Source: Rotaria macrura (taxonomy: Eukaryota; Rotifera; Eurotatoria; Philodinida; Philodinidae). Taken from it: DNA of 64,000 nt. A program made the position numbers and the translations under genes. The notes under the pieces were generated by a model. That model was not told where the DNA came from and made no database searches. It saw nothing but the letters and a program-made list of their open reading frames with translations. The stretch covers positions 1 to 64,000 of the forward strand of contig OENT01000696.1 of the NCBI GenBank assembly GCA_900239685.1, given 5' to 3'. Below, piece by piece: positions 12,736 through 25,500 of the stretch; position 1 is the stretch's first letter, and each line of letters opens with the position of its first letter.

Positions 12736-13056
12736 CAGGTCGACGATTACGGACTTCGTATACGACTGTAAACGACAGTATACGCTCCCCACACAACCGT
12801 AAACGGTCGTATTTTAGCGTTTTACATGGTCCAGTATTACGGTCGTATATCGCCGTATCGTATACGGAGAAATACGGTGGAAAACGGAAACCGTTTACGG
12901 ATTTTGTATACGAGGACCGTAAACGATCGTTTTTCTCTCCGTATATCGTCGTATTTCCCCGTATACGACACGGAGACATACGATCGTAATACTGGACCAT
13001 GTATTTTGCCGTATTCCTCTGTATACGGTCGTTTACGGTCGTGCTTGTTCGACCTG
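12736..13056. repeat. Palindromic CGTATACGG-rich element
   Basis: Bounded by CAGGTCGA and its inverse TCGACCTG. An inner inverted pair reads ACATGGTCCAGTATTACG (12834) and CGTAATACTGGACCATGT (12985). The interior is built of repeated CGTATACGG, CGTTTACGG and ACGGTCGTA words that are themselves palindromic. Open frames here on both strands are by-products of the repeats. Confidence 0.8.
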
Positions 13057-13179
13057 GGTGGGGAAAATGCAGTAGAAATTAAGCATTTTATGAAAATTGA
13101 AGTGCTGACAAGCGAGTCTTCAGGCTAACTCTTTCGCTGAACATTTCACACGGATTCTAGGTTTGCTATCTCTGCTTCA

Positions 13180-13755
13180 TTCATTAACACATGTATATGG
13201 ATTATTTGCTGAAAGTTCTTCTTGACTGTTATCAATCATCTGTAGATGATCAATAATTGTGTGTTACCAATTTTTCACAGATTTCCCTTTTTCATCGAAA
13301 AAATTCAGATAATTTACTACAGCTCAGCGTTGCAGACAGTTGGAAAGATAAAAGAAAGAAATGTTTTCAAAGAGTTATTATTTACATAAAACAAAAATAA
13401 TTTATCTATGTTATCTAATACTGACTTCACTTGAAACCCTAGAAGTTATAGACAAAGCTAATCCAAACCAACTTAGAAAGCAATACAATAGCTCATAGCT
13501 TCTTGAGTTTCAAGTACAATAGACAACATAGAAAACTGGTTGTTGTTTTGTGTACATAATAACTCCTTGAAAACTTTTCTTTTTTATCTTTTTAACTGTT
13601 TACAATATTGAATTGAAGTTAATTTTCTAAATTTTCCGATAAAAAAGTGAAACCTCAGGAATATTGGTCACTTACAATTATTGATCATCTGCAGAGGATT
13701 GATAACAATCAAGAAGAACTCTCAGCATTAATTCATATACACGCGCTAACGAATT
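13180..13755. repeat. Near-complete long palindrome, arms about 280 bp
   Basis: The left arm runs from about 13183; its reverse complement returns in the right arm ending about 13750. Matching blocks include GTTCTTCTTGACTGTTATCA with its inverse near 13705, CAGATGATCAATAATTG, and GTTTTCAAAGAGTTATTAT with its inverse near 13560. Similarity continues almost to the centre. Non-coding; likely a foldback transposon. Confidence 0.8.
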
Positions 13756-14107
13756 ATTTGTGAAAAGAGTGAAGTTATTTAATGCGTTTCAACAGGTTAC
13801 TTTCAGAAATTCAACGAGTTTTGAAGGTCAACAACATAACATATTTAATCGTTTAGTCGTTACAGTTTCAACGATTTTTCATGTAAGGATTGTTCGTTAA
13901 ACCAAGAAAAATTTTTACATGGGTTAACTGTCAATGTTCATCACATTTCAAGTACTATACAGCATTCCACGAATTATAACCATGAGTTTCGACTGGAAGT
14001 TACTTGTTAACTTTCTAACACAAAATGGTCAACAGTACTCTACATAACGGCTTACGGCCATTAAATTGAACACTGTAAGATGATGAGAAATACACAAGGG
14101 CGAAAAT

Positions 14108-14152
14108 GCAGACTTCTGTACTCCAGCAGTACCAAGAAGTACAGAAGTCTGC
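14108..14152. repeat. Perfect 15-bp hairpin
   Basis: GCAGACTTCTGTACT at 14108 and its exact complement AGTACAGAAGTCTGC at 14138, separated by 15 bases, followed by a T run. Confidence 0.8.
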
Positions 14153-14287
14153 GTTTTTTCCCATTGGAAATGCATCGGTAATCTGTGAGAAGAATATCCA
14201 TTGATTCTTTCGACTGTCATACTACATAATAGATGTTTGTCACATATTCCCTAGACTGAAAGGATAGGGTCTGGAAACGGGAATTCA

Positions 14288-14331
14288 CCTGTGTCTGTCT
14301 GTCCGTCTGTCAGTCCGTCTGTCTGTCTGTA
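14288..14331. repeat. (TGTC)n microsatellite
   Basis: About ten TGTC/CCGTC units, slightly imperfect, just before the 21-bp minisatellite. Confidence 0.85.
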
Positions 14332-14349
14332 ACAAGCACAAATCACATG

Positions 14350-15021
14350 GCATAAATGACCATTTTTATGGCACAAATGACCATTCCTATGGCACAAATG
14401 ACCATTCCTGTGGCCCAAATGACCATTCCTGTGGCACAAATGACCATTTCTGTGGCACAAATGACCATTTCTGTGGCCCAAATGACCATTTCTGTGGCAC
14501 AAGTGACCATTTCTGTGGCGCAAATGACCATTTTTGTGGCACAAATGACCATTTCTGTGGCACAAATGACCATTTCTGTGCCACAAATGACCCTTTCTGT
14601 GGCACAAATGACCATTTCTGTGGTACAAATGACCATTTCTGTGGCACAAATGAGCATTTCTGTGGCACAAATGACCATTTCTGTGGCACAAATGACCATT
14701 TCTGTGGCACAAATGACCATTTCTGTGGCCCAAATGACCATTTCTGTGGCCCAAATGGCCATTCCTGTGGCACAAATGACCATTTCTGTGGCAGAAATGA
14801 CCATTTCTGTGGCACAAGTGACCATTTCTGTGGCAAAAGTGACCATTTCTGTGGCGCAAATGACCATTTATGTGGCACAAATGACCATTTCTATGGAACA
14901 AATGTCCATTTCCATGGCACAAACGACCATTTTTATGGGCTAAATGACCATTTCTGTGACCCAAATGACCCTTTCTGTGGCCGAAATGACAATTATTATG
15001 GCACAAATGACCAATATTATG
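14350..15021. repeat. 21-bp minisatellite, about 32 copies
   Basis: The consensus unit is TGACCATTTCTGTGGCACAAA. Copies differ by one to three substitutions and outer copies are more diverged. Because 21 is a multiple of three and the unit has few stops, long open frames arise on both strands, including a minus-strand reading of repeated CHRNGHL. No start context, intron structure or non-repetitive flank supports a gene. Confidence 0.95.
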
Positions 15022-18000
15022 GAGCCTACGATGGTTGTATTCATGGGATGAAAACGCTGAATAACTCCATCCTAGCGGCTGAGGCGATGCAGGATGTACC
15101 CCCTATCGTATTTTGAGGCTGCTATCCCAAAATCTCCGAATCTTGCGAGTTAGTAGCTAGGTGAGTTCTAACCCCACTTCTCGACCTCTGAAAACCTTCG
15201 AGCGTCCTGACATGATTTTTGAAACACGTTTCTGATCGCATAGGGAGCTTGAGATCTCGGCCCACGTTCCTAAGCCGCAATTTAGCTGCTGACCATCTTC
15301 GTCTTTCGCTTTGTCTTTGTGTTTCTCATTGATTTTTGTCGAAACTTTTTCATTTTCGCCATGTTTTTGCCTCGTGTTCACTTATTCGAGTAGCCCCGTG
15401 TCCCCAATGAACTTATCCACTCGTTTCTTTGAAATTTCAGAATCAGATTTGGACACAAACAACTAATTTTCTCTCCACTCGTTGCATTTCTAGTCATGAC
15501 CCCTATCAGTCTAGGGCCCAGTGAATCGACCTTCGATGTCGATGAACGTTACTTGTGAGTATAAATTAACCTATTGAAAAGATAATAGATCATTAGAGTA
15601 TGAAAGTTATTTTGTCACCAACGCTGCCAATTTTCAGTTTGAATTCATATGAGGAATAACTGTCGTAGTATTTTGAAGGAAAAATGAGTATAAATATGGT
15701 ATTTGGTTTTAACTGAAGTATGTCTGCTTGTAATATTCACGATTGACAGTCGATAGATATCAAAGAAGATAGTTTCTTTTGATTGATAATCGAAACTTAT
15801 CAATTTCTTTAGGTCACCAAAGAAAATGAACAATCAAACTTAAAGACATAAATTTGAGAAGTTTTCAAAATAAATAGCGGTTCCTGTACAATCAAAGTCT
15901 ATCATTTTCACTAATTGTTTTTGTGTAAGGTTTCTCGTGCGAAGAGAAGTATTACTCTTTCGAGAAAGATATGTGGTTTAGACATGTAAAGTGGTGGAGA
16001 AAATGAATATTACCGTGACACAGTAAGTAATAGTAATAATAACGAAAAAAAGCTGCTGTTCAAGAAACACAAGTATCTTACCCTGGTTACCTTCCACTGC
16101 ATTATATGTAACATATCTTTCGTGTACAAGGTCAGTAACCGAATCCATTATGACGTAATGAAATAAGTAGTTCTATGATTCAAACATAATGGGAAGAGAT
16201 AGAATATGATGCACAGTATTTCTTTTTGGCTTCATGAACCTTAGTGAAACTAGTTTAGAATTTAATCGCGATTGATTTTAATATATCATCTTTGCAATTA
16301 TATGTTCATAAAAAATATCAGAGAGCCGTTTTCCACTAGGTGTCACGTATTTATTTAATCAAATGTGAAATCAACAGGGTTGATTGAACTGTACTTCGAA
16401 CAAAAACAAAATAGGACGATTCTAGATTTGCCCTTAGTCCAATCGAGAGCCTCGAATGTTCTGCTTACGCAAAATCTTATTGCACCTGATCTGGATCGTT
16501 TAAATTCACTTATTAACTAATTTATTTGATGTTGCCACCGAGTTTTAATAACGATTGATAGTTAATGCTGTCAGTAGTAGAACAAATGCACCGAACTCTT
16601 TTTTCTAATAAATCAAATGTGTCGCTTATAGTGTTGACTATAATGTTTTTCATTTTGCTTTTTGCTGATTATTCTTCAACTTTGTACAGTAAAAATCGAC
16701 AGAAAAAAAGCCGCATCATTATCACTCATCCAATGATGAATTTATCCGATATTTTTGGATTTTATTCAATTAACATTTAGTGAACAAAATGATGCGGCAC
16801 AATGTATTATACGTCTTAAACCATCTATCACTAGAAATATATTTCAATGATCGCTGTGGAGTATTAATCCTGAATTTTTTTTGTATATGATCGTATATAA
16901 GTGAAGTCAACTGCAATGAATTCATATGAACTACAAATGGTTTTTGAAATAGTCAGTCAAATATCTGAAACGCAAAACTCAAACCGCAGACGAGTTGAAT
17001 AGTTTTTGCTAATTGAAAAATAATCAACACATTCATTTCGAGTTTCTTTTGTTTTCTGATACAGATATTTCAACTTGACTAGATTTCCTTGAGAATAGTT
17101 TTGTAATAAAGAGTGATCGAAAAGTTTTCGGGCAAAATGTTGTTCGTGTTTCAGCCGCTTGAATGTATTTTCGCCGAGTGAAAATCAGGGAATTACGTTC
17201 AGAATTTTGTGCTCTTTCCGAATACGGAGTCATACATGTTTGTGTTCATTTTTTTTTCTAAAGTACTATGATAATCTTTGAAAGGCCAAAACAATTAGTT
17301 TGAACTGAGAATAAACTCGTTTTGCTAATCCCTATAAGACTCTTTTCAAAGATGCTAAAAACTGTTGGATACTGTAGTTTTGTACAGTGAACAACTCTTT
17401 TCAAAAACGTCGATATTGAACTAAGCTGTAGCTTTTATGCAAGGAAAGCTATAAGCACTTTTCCAAAATCTCCTTTGCACGGAAAACGGTTTTTGGTTAA
17501 AGAACGATTTTTCAAAAATGACTATTTAGGAAAAACGAAAATTCAGAAGTCTTAATGGAAGACAAATAAAACTCAAATAGTACATTTTCTAGGATTGATA
17601 TTGCTGTACAAACTGATATAATAACAAAGGTTCTGACTTTTAGTTTTAGATCACAGCAGGGAAAGTACATAGATGTATGGGAAAACTTTTCGTCCAAACT
17701 TTTTTTAGTCTTCAAATATTCTCGAAGTACTAGAGAAATAAAAACCGGCGCAACATGTCTAACTCTATATTAGGAAAGAGCACAGTATTCTAGTTCTAGC
17801 GCATGGATTTTAATTCGTCTGAAATACTTATTTTCGAGCCGGTCGAAAATGAGCAAACATCTTGATCAAAAACTCTTCCATCACTCGTTAGATTTTAGTC
17901 TGAAAATTAGTTCTCCTTTTGCTAATTTTTTACGAGAACATCAAAAATCAATAAATTGAACAATATGCATATTGTTCAAATAACGACAAAAAACATGAGA

Positions 18001-18528
18001 TATAGACAGATTCTGTCAAAGTACATATATAAAACCATTTTCCAGAGCAGCAAGAATTCTGCTGTCAGAAATTGTTTTTCTCAATTTCTTTTGTAACATG
18101 CATGCGTATTTATGAAGGTTTGTACAAAATCATTTCATCGACAGTTCATCTTTGAGAAATTCGCTTTACATTTGTACCAGTATTGCTTTTTGGATTTTTA
18201 ACAAAGTATGCTACCGACATCCAACATGCACATAGAGAACATAAACAGCAAACTTTACAAATCATATAATTTATTAACATGTGAACCTTTCCAAGATTAT
18301 TTTGTGTTAAAATCAATATATCTCATATTCAGTACAGTTCTAATGAATGTTCTCGAATGATTCAAGTTGCATTGGCAAAGAACGGATGTATTGGTAGAAG
18401 GGACCTTTGAAAAATATGGAATAGACAGGTACTAGGCACATATCAATTGATGTTAAGATAAGAAGAATGTTAACATAGAAAACTAAAAATAGAAAAATAG
18501 TAATAGAACAGTCAACTATCAATCGTTT

Positions 18529-21500
18529 TTATTCGTCACGTAATTTCAATGGCTGCTTTGATTTCTGACTTTGACTCCTATCTGATTGTGATGATGTATG
18601 TTGAATATTGGATTCAGCTAATATTCGATCAAGTACTTCTTCAAATTTTGCATCTCCAATTTGTTCTCCAATATGATATAATTTCAGCATATAATCAGAA
18701 TGATATATATTGCTATTATCCATAAAACGCTTATAATCAGTTTGCAGTAACTATACGATAAAGAAAACATAGACATGAACCGATTAGACATGTTAAAGCC
18801 ATTATACGAACTCGAAAATCGCTCTCGAGTCGAGAACGCAATGAAAATTCTCGCCGAAAACGTTCTTCAGTTAATTTTAATCTAGAAATATCAATTCTAT
18901 TCGCTTCTTATCCAATATAAAACTGTGTACTTGTTTTTCAATTCAGATATTTCGTGTTGATGCCGTTCATTGATTACTTTAAAATTTTGCTCATGTTCTT
19001 GTTTAAGTTCAACTTTCACTTTGTCTACAGCTCTTTTTTCTTGTTCAGCGTATTCAACCTATTGAGAAATTTGTATTACTTCAATTTAATATCGGAAATA
19101 AAACTATCTTACACTTTTTTTTGAAATCAGCTCTTGAGCAAATTTCTCTTTGTCTTCTAAATAGTTCAATGCTAGCAATGCTCGTAATCGTTCCTCGGCT
19201 TGTTTCACTGCCTAATTTAACAAAAAATAATTTTTAGGAAGCCATTGTTCTCAGAAATAATCCGAGCCATTCTATAAAATATGTCTGCTCATTTTTCATA
19301 CACTTGAATGATTATTAAATGAGATGAAAATAAGGATTTAAATCGACAGTTCAATATTCTTTCCACTAGAAGGTCTGCATTCATGTGGCAATATTGTTCG
19401 ATTCGCGACTGATAAGAAAATCTTTAAAAAAGCAAAAATAAATCAACGAGATAATATGTTCTATGTCCATAAAAATTGCCAAACCACGTTGATGATTGTG
19501 TATTGGATGTAATCCGGCTATCGTTTTTGGTATTTAGATCGGCTGTGATTAGTAGTGGTGGAGTAGATTTAAAATATATTGGTTGGTTATTTGCAGCTCA
19601 AGTTTCAATTTCCACTCTATAGTCAATGTTTTAGTAACGTCCTTTAATTTACGGAGAATCCACTGTTTCTTATCTCAGTTTCCATCATGAAAGATAAAAG
19701 CATTTTATGAAATTTTTTTTGGGAATGTGTCACCGCACTATTAATTGTGATTAATCCCAGTAGTATATATATTTATCATAATAATATTACCTTTACTCAT
19801 CCATTCAGTTTTAGTAGTTACTAAGAAAGTACAACGTGGTAATTAGTACTGAAAGTTTAGTTCAGCACAAAGTTTTACGTATATTCTTGATGATAACTAG
19901 TTATATTTAACTAATTTACTTTGATTTACATTTTTACGAGTGTTCACCATAAAATTAGAACCTATCTTAATCATCAAGCAGAATAAATATACAAGGACGA
20001 TCCCAACTATGGAAATTGCTAGTGATTCGATATTATTCGGTAATTGATGAGAAAAAGTGATTATTTCTGATCGGTATATGACATTTTCAAAATTGATTAA
20101 GAACAAACCTAAAACAGTTTACAGTAAAACTATCTTAATTTTTTGTTAAAGTAACTTTTCAACCTTAACAATAGATGTTACTCAACTTTAGTCATTTGAA
20201 TCGGTTAATAGACTTTCATAAATGAATATCAATTTCCATTAATCGATTGAGTTTCATTTAATTTTAAAATATAATGGAAATAGATTAAACAAGATTAAAA
20301 CTAAATAAAATCTATTGTCATGGCGAAGAAATGTGATGAAGGTTAATTAAAAATAGTGCTGATTGAATCGAGTTTTAAGTTGATTTTCTATCATTTGATT
20401 TGCAACAATAAGATAAACTTCTATTTTTTTTATTTCTATTTCTTTCTGAAGTTTCAAACATTTTCCTGTTACGAATCAGTGCTTATAGAAAAGGAACCAG
20501 TTTGAAAACATTGCCGTTTTCAAAAATAGAGAAGACAGTATTGTTTGTTAATCTTTATCTTTTCATTTTCTATTCATTGTCAAACTTCTTAATTTCGTGA
20601 TTCTAGCAGACACCGCTTAAATCTAGGATTTAAGCTTGAACGACAATACATGACATGAAAATTTTAGACATTCTTTGCACTTGTATCTGCAAATTAAGTG
20701 AAAATATTTACTAATTTAAGTCTAGTTACTGAAATAATCTCCTGATCTGGTCAGACCATTTGCCAAGTAGTTCATTTTTCGTCTGATATTACTATCCTGT
20801 TGACGTAACGCAACCAAAACGCTAGTTTAATCTAAAAATTAGTGATTGGTTGGAGAATCGAGTTTTCACTATCAGTGATTGAAGGTTAAAAGTGAAAGCT
20901 CTTTGAAGATATCAGAATTTACGGCAAGTACTGATGAACAGAATATATAATTTTGAGTCATTATTCGGGGGCAGTCTAATATTTATTCCTATTGTATTTA
21001 TATTCTGCAGATATAAATTTCTCGCTTCAGATAGTTTTATGCACACCAAGAAGTAACTAACACGACGAATCTCCCTCGACTCAAGATAATATTCAAAATT
21101 TACTTCATTAGTATATTTTTTTACATTTTGTCTAATCCAAATATTTGAAAAATCTTCCAATGAGAGAATTGTAAATCTTCGAAAAAAAACAACTTCATTT
21201 TCTCTCAGAACTAATATTCTAATGATTCACAGATTGTCTTATTATTCTGAAAGGATGATGGAAAATAAAGTTTTGATTTCAAAACCAGCATCAAGAGCAA
21301 ATAATTCTATATCATAGCCTATACTTTTAAATTCATTGAATAAATTAACATACTCAATAAGTGAACAAGAAATCGATGGAAAATTTCAATTCACTTGTAT
21401 CTTGAGATTACTTTTAAGAGATTTCCAAAAATAATTCTCATCGACCTAGATAAAATGATGTCGAAATTATATTTTACTCTAAAGTCGAAAAGAAAATAGA

Positions 21501-22453
21501 ATATTCTCATTCTCGTGTATCTTTAGGAAGTTATCTGAAATATGTTCAAGTGCATTTGAAATGAGATCATTTTTTGTAGAAACTTTCGCCTAATTCTTTG
21601 TTTTATTACTAGAGACATTTGCTCATTGGCATGTTTCCATTGCCGTGCTAATGCTTGATCACATTCATCTTTCATTCGTCGTATTAATACTTGTTCTTCT
21701 GCTTGATTTTTTTCTCGCCGCATTCGGTCCATATTAGCGAATCCTTCATCGAGTTCCTTTTATTTAGAACGTAAGAAAATGAACTTTCTTCACTTGGTAA
21801 AATGCAACTAACCTTGTGTAATTTAAGTTTTTCTTCCTCTACTTGTTTTTGCCATTTTCGTGTTAGTTCATCGGCTTTTTTTTTATATTCATTTTCCATG
21901 GATATTCTTTCAGCTTCAATCAACTTTTGTGAAGTTTGTTGAATTCTATTTTGATTGTTACGTTCTAGTTGTGTTAATAAACCGTCCCCAATCTCTGTCG
22001 ACCGAAAAGAAAATGAATACTCATATTATTTTTGATATCATAGCAAGCTGATTGAAATATTGAATACTGTGATCATAAAGTGCAAAATAGTATTTAATTA
22101 ACAGGTGCCATTTATCTTTTGATGAAAGCACGCGTCTAGGAAACAATCTTACCTTGGAACAGTTCATTTCTTTTTCTAAAATTATTGAATGGTTAGTACT
22201 GTTTTGTTTTTCATTATGAAATCACGTTAGTGATAAATCAAGTATTTAGATTTTTTTTCTTACTAAGAATGTGTTGATGAGTAATTTGTCGAACGTAGTC
22301 TTCATTTGGATGAGAAAATCGGTGGGAAATTTTTATATCCGGTGATGTTGTTGATCGTCTCATTCGGAATGGTAATAAACTTTTCTTCAAACTATTCACT
22401 GTATATGGGCGATCTGTTGACAAACGAATAGCTTCATAATGCGCTTGAGACAT
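18529..22453 (-). CDS. Coiled-coil protein of unknown function, C-terminal end uncertain
   Basis: Starts at ATG 22453. Exons 22264-22453, 22153-22169 (a 17-nt micro-exon), 21813-21992, 21610-21756, 19115-19211, 18931-19058 and a last exon from 18881. The protein (about 300 aa) is rich in Glu, Lys, Arg and Gln with heptad-like runs such as MENEYKKKADELTRKWQKQ, so a long coiled coil is expected. Two endings are possible. Reading through stops at 18737 after a hydrophobic stretch (MALTCLIGSCLCFLYRIV), a possible tail anchor. Splicing to an acceptor before 18751 ends instead with LKLRDE at 18529. The 19115-19211 and 18931-19058 exons join in frame only if one base of an A8 run at 19115-19122 is ignored. 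Tandem with the WD40 gene, whose stop is 127 bp upstream. Family not recognised. Confidence 0.6.
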
Positions 22454-22579
22454 GTTTTATCTATAAAAAAGGGATCATCTTTTTAAAGTGCACTGCACGA
22501 TAGAAACCCTAGTGAGGAGACAAAGCGAACGTTCTCCTGAGATATGTAGAAATCAAAAGATAAGAAAAAGAAATATTGT

Positions 22580-25500
22580 TCATGGATTCATGAACGACAC
22601 TTGATGTGAGTGATGAGGATCATCATTTATTGATAGTTGTCTGTTTCCACATTGTCTTTGAAAATATTTATCAACAATAGTATTTGCATCTTCAACTTCA
22701 ATGGAATTTTTCACACAATTACGAATTTGTTCCCAAAGATCTGTAGAAAATTTTGTAGTAGGATCAACATCTGCAACTTTTTTTCGAAACGGTTCAGGTG
22801 ACCAAGAGTTCCATATACGCATGGTACGATCCAATGATACAGTAATATATTGATTTCTTTCGGGAATGAACAAAATATTTCTTGAAAGCAAAACTAAATA
22901 AATTTAATTTTAAAGTATATTTAAACTTCTTTACCGTATGACATCTTTGTGTCCATCATTGGTTTGTACACATGTATATTCTTCCATGTCAAATATTTTC
23001 AATGTATCTTGAGTACCAATTAAAAGTGCTTTTTTGATATCATCGATAGCCATTGTGTGTATATTTCCTCGAACATTAATCGCTTGCTTAAAGTCACCAT
23101 TTTGTTCCTAAACGAAAACATTGTCAATATTGTTATGGACAAAAAAAAATATGACAAAGATGATATCTTATCAATTACCCATATTCGAATTTCTCCATTT
23201 TCCATTCCTGTAACCCATTGATTTGCAATAAAATTCCATTTAACACATGTCACTTCGGAATCTATATTTGCTTTCAATATATACATAAGGTCCATCTCCG
23301 CGCCTCTCGGTGAAAATTTTCGAACATAAACACGCATGTCACTTGAAGCATAAGCAAAATATTTCAAATATGGACTGTAATCCATATCATGAATGTGTCC
23401 AGCTGCTGCTGCTTTAACATCCTCGACACGTTCTGCTTTTGGATTCGTGTAATACGAAAATATAACATAATGCTTCAAGTCCCAGATATAGATACGTCGG
23501 TCCCATCCAGAACTAAGTAAATAGACGCCACCAAATGATTCGAAATCATCAACTAGTGCTAATGAAGTAACAAGACTTTCGTGTGCACTAAATATTTTGA
23601 GTAATGTAAAACCAACAACACGATTGTCAACTTCAGCACCTTCTGTAAATAGGATAAAAATTATGCGTGCTTAACTTTAAAAGTTGTAACAAGTTTTCAA
23701 CATTTCAACTATGAATCTTAAAAAATTACAACAGATACCTCAATAAAATAGTGAAAAATGCTGTACAGAATCAGCTAATTAGATCAACTGCAGATCTTTG
23801 AAATTATCTGAAAAGTAGTTAAAAGATGTTTAGAAGATTTTCGAATCATCATAAACGGATTCTAGAACTTGAGATGAGAATTCTCTAGGTGTCAATTAAA
23901 GATGCATCGTGATCCCTAGTGATATTAGGAAGAGCGCTAAGATATTCTTAGAACATCTTTTATAAAGAATCTAAGAGCATTACGATAATCGGGAGAAACT
24001 CTGATAGAGCATTCGAAACTTCTGCTTATTTTATTTAAGAGTTAAGACGCGCGTACTCCAATTAGATACATAACCTACATGCGAAATATGAATTGTCTAT
24101 ACAGGGATTTCGACATTGCACGTCTTGCACACAACAGATGTAAGTTTTAATGAGAAAAAGTTTAAAATCTAAAGGCACATTTTCAAAAACAAAATCTCGG
24201 TGTGAAAACTGCTATTATACTGACTAGTATGAAAATTACCAACAAGCATAAATTAACAATCTTTTTCTTGTACATAAAATGTCAAAGATATATTTATTTA
24301 CCGTCTGGAAGATGATATACATCGGTGGGTTGATCTCGTAATGTAGCTAATGCTTTTAATTCTTCGGAATCGAAACCCCACACATAAATATTTTTGTCTT
24401 CACTCGCTGCTATTATTAAATCAAATTTTTCAACAAACAATATTCGAAGTATTGATTTTCCTGTTGCCGTTGTTTTTATATTACTTAATGAATTTCCATC
24501 ATTTCTTTGCTGTAAATGTGCATACTGCGATACGTATCCGCCGATACCACGTTCTTTTTCACGTAGTTTAGCTGCAGAACGTGAACGTACATAATATGCG
24601 GGTAAACGCTCTTCAACTGTTCTAATACGATTAGCGGATGTTGCTCGTTTCACATTTGTAGTTGATTCTTTCGTATTATTCTTATAATTCTTATTATTAT
24701 CAATTTTATTGTTATTATCATTTCTATTATCATCATCCTTTTCGTTGTCATCTCCATTACTGTTCATACAGCTGCTTGCATTCTCGTCATTGATTTTATC
24801 ATTATTCATAGTTTTATTCATATCCTTTTTTTTATTTAGATTAGCAATGTTTTTTGGATCTCCCAATGATATAGGCTGCACGATGATATCGTTAATATTC
24901 TTTTTACCCTCAAATTTGGGCAAACGTTCACTAGAATACATTATTTGATTCGATTGCATCTGTTCCCATTTGTACACATTACCTATTTCAATTGGAAAAA
25001 CAAAAGAAAACAAATCAATGCAATCATCTACGTTGTAAAATTTATCTACTGTTTAACAAAAAAATAAAAATAAATAAACACACAAATTATAATTTTAGGT
25101 GTCTACGCTCACCTTCTGAATCTCCTGTAAACATCTAATCAAATAAGCATAATAAGCATAAATATATTATAATTAACATGCAAATCGTATTTATGTTTCT
25201 CTTACCAATATTGGTGATTTTTTTGTGTAGCAAACACTTTCTAATGGTGATTTTACTTTCAAACATGATATGCAACCACTAAGATAAAAAGTTTTTCTAA
25301 TCAAACGGTTGAAAAGAAATTATTATAATTACGTATTATTATAACGCCAAATAATACATTGTTTCATGTTCGTTGAAGCAATCAGAACATTAGACTCAGG
25401 CATGTATCGGAGAAGAACAAGAAAATAAGTGTACCGGAGTTCACTTTCTTCAAAATCGAGAAACGTATCTTTTGAAGACAAACAAACGAAGTAATTTTAT

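Larger units (their letters stand above)
10148..18528. other. Gene-free, repeat-rich interval
   Basis: No exon chain with conserved protein content was found on either strand. The left half (10.2-15.0 kb) is packed with the repeats listed separately. From 15022 to 18528 the sequence is plain AT-rich DNA with short chance ORFs and one small inverted repeat (GCCGCATCATT near 16711 against AATGATGCGGC near 16786). Confidence 0.6.

Noticed and set aside
12728..13128. Overlapping ORFs on both strands with mirrored protein words
   Set aside because: They arise from the CGTATACGG palindrome; the two strands encode near-identical words because the DNA is self-complementary.
14251..15006. 251-codon minus-strand ORF of repeated CHRNGHL and overlapping plus-strand ORFs
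   Set aside because: Entirely produced by the 21-bp minisatellite; several frames on both strands are open and no unique sequence flanks it.
19897..20106. Possible extra exon of the coiled-coil gene with a hydrophobic stretch
   Set aside because: No matching splice phases and no coiled-coil character; probably a chance ORF in the 2.4 kb intron.
24350..24948. Plus-strand ORFs opposite a WD40 exon
   Set aside because: Antisense shadows of the Asn/Asp-rich coding exon.
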